64,000 nucleotides of DNA from Bradyrhizobium quebecense (GTDB taxonomy: Bacteria > Pseudomonadota > Alphaproteobacteria > Rhizobiales > Xanthobacteraceae). The stretch lies in NCBI RefSeq assembly GCF_013373795.3, contig NZ_CP088022.1:4030001-4094000 (forward strand), in the 5' to 3' direction. Of the stretch, positions 59,497 through 64,000 are shown in pieces. Made by a program: the position numbers and the translations under genes. How positions within the stretch are numbered: the stretch's first letter is position 1; each line of letters begins with the position of its first letter. Below the pieces are notes generated by a model. That model searched no databases. It had not been told where the DNA came from and saw nothing but the letters and a program-made list of their open reading frames with translations.

Positions 59497-61329
59497 TCAG
59501 CGCACGACGTTCAGGAGGTCCTGCACCATCGAATTGGTCGTCGTGATCACCTTGGTGTTGGCCGAATAGGCCTGCTGCGTCACGATCAGCTTGGTGAACT
59601 CGTCGGCAATATCGGTGTTCGAGCTCTCGAGCGACGAACCGACGATGGTGCCGGACTTGCCGAACAACGCCGCGCCGGACTCGTCGGTTGCCTCGAACGC
59701 GCCGCCGTCGATGCGCTTGAGGAAGTTGGTGCCGTTGAAGGTCGCCACCGAGATTTCGGCGAGGTCGATATTGCGGCCGTTGGTGTAGTTGCCGACGATG
59801 CGGCCGTTGGTCGAGACGCTGACCGACTGCAGCTGGCCGGCCGGGAAGCCGTCCTGCTGGATCTGGTTGACCTGGACGTTGCCGTTGGCGTCCGCGAATT
59901 GGGTCACGCCACCGGAGCCGAAATTGATCACGGGGCTGCCGAGCGACACGCCGTTGACGACGGCATTGTTGAGCGCGACCGAGGAGATCGCCGGCGACAT
60001 CTGGCCGTTCGACGCGAAGGTGAAGTTGATGTTGGCGTTCTGCCACGAGACCTGCGTGCCGGTCGCATTGGGATTGACCTGATAGAACAGGTTCCAGCTA
60101 TCGGTATGGCCGGCGCCCAGCGAGGAGCTGTCGGTCTTGGCCCAGCGGAATTGCAGGTTCACCGGCGCACCCGACACGTCGTAGGCGGTGACGGCGCCGC
60201 CCGAGACGGATTCGTTCAGGAAGGTCGAGTTGTCGTTGCCGACGACCTGGCCGGTGCCCACGGTGCCGCCGCCGCCGCGGGTCGCAACCGCCGAGCCGGT
60301 GAAGCCGAGCGCCGCAAGCGCGGTCGAGTTCGAGCTCGTCACGTTGAGGTCGGCCGACGTGCCGGAATGCAGGGTGATCTTGCCGCCGCTGATCGTCGAC
60401 GGCGTCGCGGTACCAGTAATCGAGTCGATCTTGGCGAGCAGCGTCCCGATGCTGTCGGTGACGTTCAGCTGGTTGCCGGTCGCGCCCGAAGCCACGAAGG
60501 TGATGACGGTGCCGTTCACCGTGATCGTATCGGCCGGCACGACCGGGGGGCCGGCGGAGCCGGCGCTGAAGTTGGCATTGATCGAATCGCTGCCCGCCGC
60601 GCCCGACAGCAGGGTCGCGGCGGTGTTGGCCACCGACGGCGTCGCCTTGTTGTTCTGCGCGGTGCCGGTGACCGATGAATCGGTATACGGCGCGGCCGGC
60701 GTGCCCAGCACCAGCGGGTTATGTCCGGCGCTGAACGCGCCCGGCCGGATCAGCTCGGAGCCCGGAACCGAGGTGTCGTGCGCCGTGGTCAAGGGATAGG
60801 ACGCGAGGTTGGCGCGGTAGTCGATCTTGGTGGTCTGCTGCGCCGGCAGGAAGTCGTTCTTGAACCGCAGCACCTGCGGCGAGGAGCCCGACGGGTTGCC
60901 GGTGGTCGGGTCGATCGGCACGCCCTCGAGATAATAGCCGGCGCCGTTGACCAGATAGCCGTCCTTGTTGAGCTGGAAATCGCCGCGGCGGGTGTAGCGG
61001 TCGACGCCGTCGAACACCGGCGAGCCGTCAGTGAAGCTGCCCGGCTTTTGCACCGCGAAGAAGCCGTTGCCGTTGATCGCCATGAAGGTCGCGACCGACG
61101 CCGACTGCACGTCGCCCTGCACCGAGTTGGTCGAGCGCGACTGCGCCGTGACGCCGCCGGCGAGCTGCGCGGTCAGCGCGGTCTGCGGGACGAGGTCGAG
61201 AAAGGAGGTATCGATGCGCTTGAAGGCCGTGGTCTGCGAGTTGGCGATGTTACCGGAGATGTTCTCGAGCGCGTACGATCCTGCGCGCAAGCCACCGACC
61301 GCCGTCGTAAGAGCGCCGAAGATACCCAT
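59497..61329 (-). CDS. flgE: Flagellar hook protein FlgE, long form
   Basis: A 610-residue hook protein; typical FlgE is 400-450. N-terminal GLRAGSYALENISGNIANSQTT (D0) and C-terminal IADEFTKLIVTQQAYSANTK are conserved. The middle has an extra domain of about 130 residues (LLSGAAGSDSINANFSAG, DTITVNGTVITFVASGAT, NVTDSIGTLLAKIDSITG) like one in FlgL. ATG 61329 follows GGAGAACATG. A good sigma-54 promoter is 69-83 bases upstream. Confidence 0.94.
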   Translation of the reverse strand: MGIFGALTTAVGGLRAGSYALENISGNIANSQTTAFKRIDTSFLDLVPQTALTAQLAGGVTAQSRSTNSVQGDVQSASVATFMAINGNGFFAVQKPGSFTDGSPVFDGVDRYTRRGDFQLNKDGYLVNGAGYYLEGVPIDPTTGNPSGSSPQVLRFKNDFLPAQQTTKIDYRANLASYPLTTAHDTSVPGSELIRPGAFSAGHNPLVLGTPAAPYTDSSVTGTAQNNKATPSVANTAATLLSGAAGSDSINANFSAGSAGPPVVPADTITVNGTVITFVASGATGNQLNVTDSIGTLLAKIDSITGTATPSTISGGKITLHSGTSADLNVTSSNSTALAALGFTGSAVATRGGGGTVGTGQVVGNDNSTFLNESVSGGAVTAYDVSGAPVNLQFRWAKTDSSSLGAGHTDSWNLFYQVNPNATGTQVSWQNANINFTFASNGQMSPAISSVALNNAVVNGVSLGSPVINFGSGGVTQFADANGNVQVNQIQQDGFPAGQLQSVSVSTNGRIVGNYTNGRNIDLAEISVATFNGTNFLKRIDGGAFEATDESGAALFGKSGTIVGSSLESSNTDIADEFTKLIVTQQAYSANTKVITTTNSMVQDLLNVVR

Positions 61330-61397
61330 GACATGTTCTCCAATTCGATTCCCGGCGGCTGGCAATCACAGGAATGGCCGCATCGGCGGAGCATGTC

Positions 61398-61412
61398 GCA
61401 AAGGTCGTGCCA
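61398..61412 (-). promoter_or_regulatory. Sigma-54 promoter of the flgE-flgK-flgL unit
   Basis: On the minus strand TGGCACGACCTTTGC, an almost perfect match to TGGCACG-N4-TTGC, with GG-N10-GC. It lies 69-83 bases before the flgE start and downstream (in that direction) of the msrB terminator. Confidence 0.9.
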
Positions 61413-61443
61413 CGAAACGAAACGTAACAAAATCATGCGCTTG

Positions 61444-61473
61444 AAAAAAAAGCCCCGGCCGTTTAACCGGGGC
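61444..61473 (-). terminator. Rho-independent terminator of msrB
   Basis: GCCCCGG pairs with CCGGGGC over an 8-base loop; on the minus strand it runs into eight T. It ends msrB before the flgE promoter. Confidence 0.9.
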
Positions 61474-61540
61474 ACAATTGCCGGGCAGGCAACAATTGCC
61501 GGGAAGAAGCGTGGGCCTGACCGCGCTCCCCCGTCGTGGC

Positions 61541-61584
61541 TTGACGCGTCTTCTTGACGCGAACCCTTCGCTTGAAAACGCTGT
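61541..61584. repeat. Dispersed repeat, TTGACGCGTCTTC core (copy 3)
   Basis: TTGACGCGTCTTCTTGACGC and GAACCCTTCGCTTGAAAACGC match the copy at 55549-55613 in order and strand. Short form, in the msrB-flgE gap. Confidence 0.7.
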
Positions 61585-61589
61585 GGCCG

Positions 61590-62090
61590 TCAGGTCGCCG
61601 AGGGTGCGGCCGGGTGAAACACCAGCGCAAAACCGTCCATGCAGTAGCGCAGCCCGGTCGGCTTCGGGCCGTCATCGAAAACATGCCCGAGATGGCCGCC
61701 GCAGCGGCGGCAATGCACCTCGGTGCGCAGCATGCCGAAGGTGCGGTCCGACGTGGTGCCGATCGCATTGTCCAGCGGCTTCCAGAAGCTCGGCCAGCCG
61801 GTGCCGCTCTCATACTTGGTCTCGGACGAGAACAGCGGCAGGTCACAGCCGGCGCAGGCGAAAGTGCCCTTGCGGTGCTCCTTGAGCAGCGGGCTCGATC
61901 CCGGCCGCTCGGTGCCCTCCTGGCGCAGGATCTCATATTGCTGCGGCGTGAGCTGCGCGCGCCACTCGGCGTCGGTCTTCTCGATCTCGAATTTCTCGGC
62001 GGCCTGCGCCGGCGAGGCGCGCAGCCAGCGGAAGGCGGCGAGGCCGAACAGGCCGGCGACGGAAGCAAGCAGGATGCGGCGATCGATCAT
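61590..62090 (-). CDS. msrB: Exported/anchored methionine-R-sulfoxide reductase MsrB
   Basis: A 166-residue enzyme with a signal or anchor at the N-terminus (residues 5-30, [20 protein letters not shown]) and the MsrB domain. Two CxxC zinc pairs are present (CAGC and CRRC), plus GTGWPSFW and the catalytic RYCMDGFAL. It reduces the R form of methionine sulfoxide in proteins, here on the periplasmic side. ATG 62090 with GGAGATG is preferred over the TTG at 62093. A terminator follows. Confidence 0.92.
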   Translation of the reverse strand: MIDRRILLASVAGLFGLAAFRWLRASPAQAAEKFEIEKTDAEWRAQLTPQQYEILRQEGTERPGSSPLLKEHRKGTFACAGCDLPLFSSETKYESGTGWPSFWKPLDNAIGTTSDRTFGMLRTEVHCRRCGGHLGHVFDDGPKPTGLRYCMDGFALVFHPAAPSAT

Positions 62091-62177
62091 CAATCATCTC
62101 CGATGCGGGCGGCCAAAGCTGGCGAAACAAGACTGGCAAACCGGCTCGTCACCAAATACGAACCCCGCCGCCAGACG

Positions 62178-63674
62178 TTACATCCGCCCGTCCGAGATCC
62201 GCTCACTTTCTTGCGAGGGATGGGCAGATGGCGGCTCACCGTCCTCAACCTGCCGGGGCGCGGGCGGCGGCACCGGCCGCGCGGCCGACGGCGGCGGGCG
62301 GCGGGGCGGCGGTCCCCGGGTTCCCGCCTTGAGATTGGCCTCGGCCAGCCGCGCCTCGCGGCGGCGCTCCTTCGCACGTGCACCCTCGCGGTAGCGCGCC
62401 AGCACGCCCGCCGCGGATGCGGCGCCCCTCGCCCACAGGCTGATGAAATGACCGGCGACCCGGCCGGTGGTGCCGCCGGCCCAGACCAGCTCGAACGGCG
62501 AAAACAGCCGCCAGCGGTCGTCGCCCCACAGGATGCTGCGCGCGATCAACTGTCCCGCGAGCGCCGAGGTGTTGAGCCCCTGCCGGCCGAAGCCGCTCGC
62601 CACCCACAGGCCCCTGCGCAACTGCCCGATCTGCGGCATGCCATGCACGGTGACGCCGACTGCGCCACCGAACGTGTCGGCGATCGGAACCTTGCCGAGT
62701 TGAGGAAACACCGTGGCGATGCGACGTTGCACCGCCGCACCAAGCCGCTTCGGCCGCGCGTCCCAGGTGGTTTCGGGACTGGCCCACAACAGGCGATCGC
62801 CATCGACGACACGGAAATGGTCGATGCCGTCGCTGTCGACGACCGAGCCGGAAAAGGCGATCGCCTCCGCCAGCCGTTCCCCGAGCGGTTCGGTCAACGC
62901 CGCGTAGCGCCACACCGGCAGCAGCGTATCGGACAAGCGCTTCAGCGGCGCGCCGAGATGGATGTTGCCGGCGAGGACAATGTGGTTGGCGCGCAGTCGC
63001 GCCGTCGGCGTCACGATGCGCTTGCGGATGCCCGAGAAATCGATGCTGACGACCGGCGTCTCCTCGAAGATCCGCACGCCCGCCCGCATCGCCAGCGCGG
63101 CGAGACCGTGCACATATTTGCGGCCGTCGATCTGGAACGCCTTCGGATAATAGATGCCGTGGAAATAGCGCCCGGTCCTGAGCACGCTGCGCACGCGATC
63201 GACCTGCCAGCCTTCGACTTCGGTGGCAAATTCCTCACCCAGCGTCTGCAGGCGGCTGATCAGCGCTTCGCCGACATCCACATTGGAGACTTCCAGCGCG
63301 CCGTCGCTCGCCCTGATGCCCGGGATCAGCTCCTCGGTGGCAGTGGCGCGAACATAATCGGCGCCCTCTTTCGAGAGCGCCCACAATTCGCGGGCATCAT
63401 CGAGGCCGACGCGCTCGATCACATCTGATATCGGCAGGCCGAAACCCGGCATCACGGTGCCGAGATGATGGCCGGAGGCGTTCCAGCCGATCTGGCGGCC
63501 CTCGAGCACGGCGACGCTGGCACCAAGCCGCGCCGCCTCGCGTGCCACGGTCAGGCCGGCCAGCCCCGCCCCGACCACGCAAATGTCGACGTCGAGGTCG
63601 AACGCCAGACGGTCGCGGAACGGCGAGGCCGCCTCGTCGGGGCCGTCTACCGCACTTGTGGAAGTCTCGCTCAT
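62178..63674 (-). CDS. FAD-dependent oxidoreductase (DAO family) with Pro-rich tail
   Basis: A 498-residue flavoprotein: the FAD motif VCVVGAGLAGLTVAREAARLGA near residues 30-55, LEGRQIGWNASGHHLG, a second dinucleotide part in the middle, and PQIGQLRRGLWVASGFGRQG near the end. It is of the D-amino-acid or gamma-glutamylputrescine oxidase type. The last 60 residues are Pro/Arg-rich and not in the family. Substrate unknown. ATG 63674. Confidence 0.82.
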   Translation of the reverse strand: MSETSTSAVDGPDEAASPFRDRLAFDLDVDICVVGAGLAGLTVAREAARLGASVAVLEGRQIGWNASGHHLGTVMPGFGLPISDVIERVGLDDARELWALSKEGADYVRATATEELIPGIRASDGALEVSNVDVGEALISRLQTLGEEFATEVEGWQVDRVRSVLRTGRYFHGIYYPKAFQIDGRKYVHGLAALAMRAGVRIFEETPVVSIDFSGIRKRIVTPTARLRANHIVLAGNIHLGAPLKRLSDTLLPVWRYAALTEPLGERLAEAIAFSGSVVDSDGIDHFRVVDGDRLLWASPETTWDARPKRLGAAVQRRIATVFPQLGKVPIADTFGGAVGVTVHGMPQIGQLRRGLWVASGFGRQGLNTSALAGQLIARSILWGDDRWRLFSPFELVWAGGTTGRVAGHFISLWARGAASAAGVLARYREGARAKERRREARLAEANLKAGTRGPPPRRPPPSAARPVPPPAPRQVEDGEPPSAHPSQESERISDGRM

Positions 63675-63769
63675 GTCGTTTCTTACGAACCGCTGCGGCG
63701 CTTGTCACCTTGTCCAGGGCATGAGCCTGTAGAATTTAATTCGACCAGACCGAATCAAGATGGAAGTCC

Positions 63770-64000
63770 ATGCGCCGTTTGCTGCTGCTGCGCCACGCCA
63801 AGACCGAACACGACGCGCCTTCGGGGCAGGACCAGGACCGCCGTCTCGACGAGCGCGGCCACCGCGATGCGGCGGAGATCGGCGGCTGGATCGCCCGCCA
63901 TCCGCCCCTGCCCGATCTGGCGCTGGTGTCACCGGCGGTCCGCACCACGCAGACCTGGGAGATCGTGCGCGAGGCGCTGAAGGGCGCCGGACGTGCGCCG
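63770..64000 (+). CDS. Histidine phosphatase (SixA-like), 3' end beyond window
   Basis: The first 77 codons are open to the window edge. MRRLLLLRHAKTEHDA has the RHG catalytic motif (LRHAK, His9), and the part LDERGHRDAAEIGGWI followed by LVSPAVRTTQTWE is that of SixA-type phosphohistidine phosphatases. The ATG at 63770 is the only one that begins the domain. Divergent from the oxidoreductase gene. Confidence 0.82.
   Translation, partial: MRRLLLLRHAKTEHDAPSGQDQDRRLDERGHRDAAEIGGWIARHPPLPDLALVSPAVRTTQTWEIVREALKGAGRAP

Overview
The window is a high-GC alphaproteobacterial chromosome segment, almost certainly from the Bradyrhizobium group. This rests on the gene families, on the Caulobacter-type flagellar set (FliX, FlbT, FlaF, CckA), on candidate CtrA boxes and sigma-54 sites, and on dispersed palindromic repeats of a type seen in Rhizobiales. 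No rRNA, tRNA, CRISPR array or insertion sequence was seen. The species is not determined.

Layout. 1-8.5 kb is housekeeping and accessory: a DUF429 protein, class I fumarate hydratase, small exported proteins, an ArsR/SRPBCC pair with a perfect operator palindrome, a methyltransferase-like membrane protein, a GFA enzyme, a frameshifted glutathione S-transferase, a DUF3606 protein, a lectin-like protein and a Tim44-domain protein. 8.6-16.8 kb holds cckA followed by the flagellar export and rod block (flhB, fliR, fliQ, fliE, flgC, flgB on the minus strand; fliO, fliP on the plus strand). 16.9-23.9 kb is metabolic (VOC protein, aminotransferase, MFS, tautomerase, SDR, LysR). 24-37.8 kb is the second flagellar block: a 1282-residue TPR protein, two divergent GT87 membrane proteins that look inserted, then motE, a DUF6468 gene, fliM and fliL (minus), and flgF, flgG, flgA, flgH (plus). 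38-49.3 kb is accessory: a GrlR-like protein, a truncated PAP2 gene, a second ArsR/SRPBCC pair, a carbonic anhydrase with a twin-arginine signal, an exported SspB-like protein, two divergent HxlR/dehydrogenase pairs, a broken phytanoyl-CoA dioxygenase and dksA. 49.4-61.4 kb is the third flagellar block: fliX, flgI, a rod-binding FlgJ-type gene, FlgN-like and FlaG-like genes, flaF, flagellin, flbT, flgL, flgK, flgE. The end carries msrB, an FAD oxidoreductase and a partial histidine phosphatase.

How it fits together. The flagellar genes cover the export gate, rod, P and L rings, switch, hook, hook-associated proteins, filament and filament regulators. fliF, fliG, fliN, fliI, flhA, flgD, fliK and motAB are not here. 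Cis elements suggest a Caulobacter-like hierarchy. TTAA-N7-TTAA boxes (CtrA type) lie before flgB and before the TPR gene, with near matches before fliX and fliL. GG-N10-GC sigma-54 sites lie before flgF, flgI, flgE and, more weakly, flagellin. CckA, the kinase that feeds CtrA, is encoded just after flhB.

The main points for a second look are the exported SspB-like domain, the sequence module shared by FlgE and FlgL, the flgF leader with a repeated ribosome-binding motif and a seven-codon ORF, the motE fragment next to the GT87 insertion, and three degraded genes.
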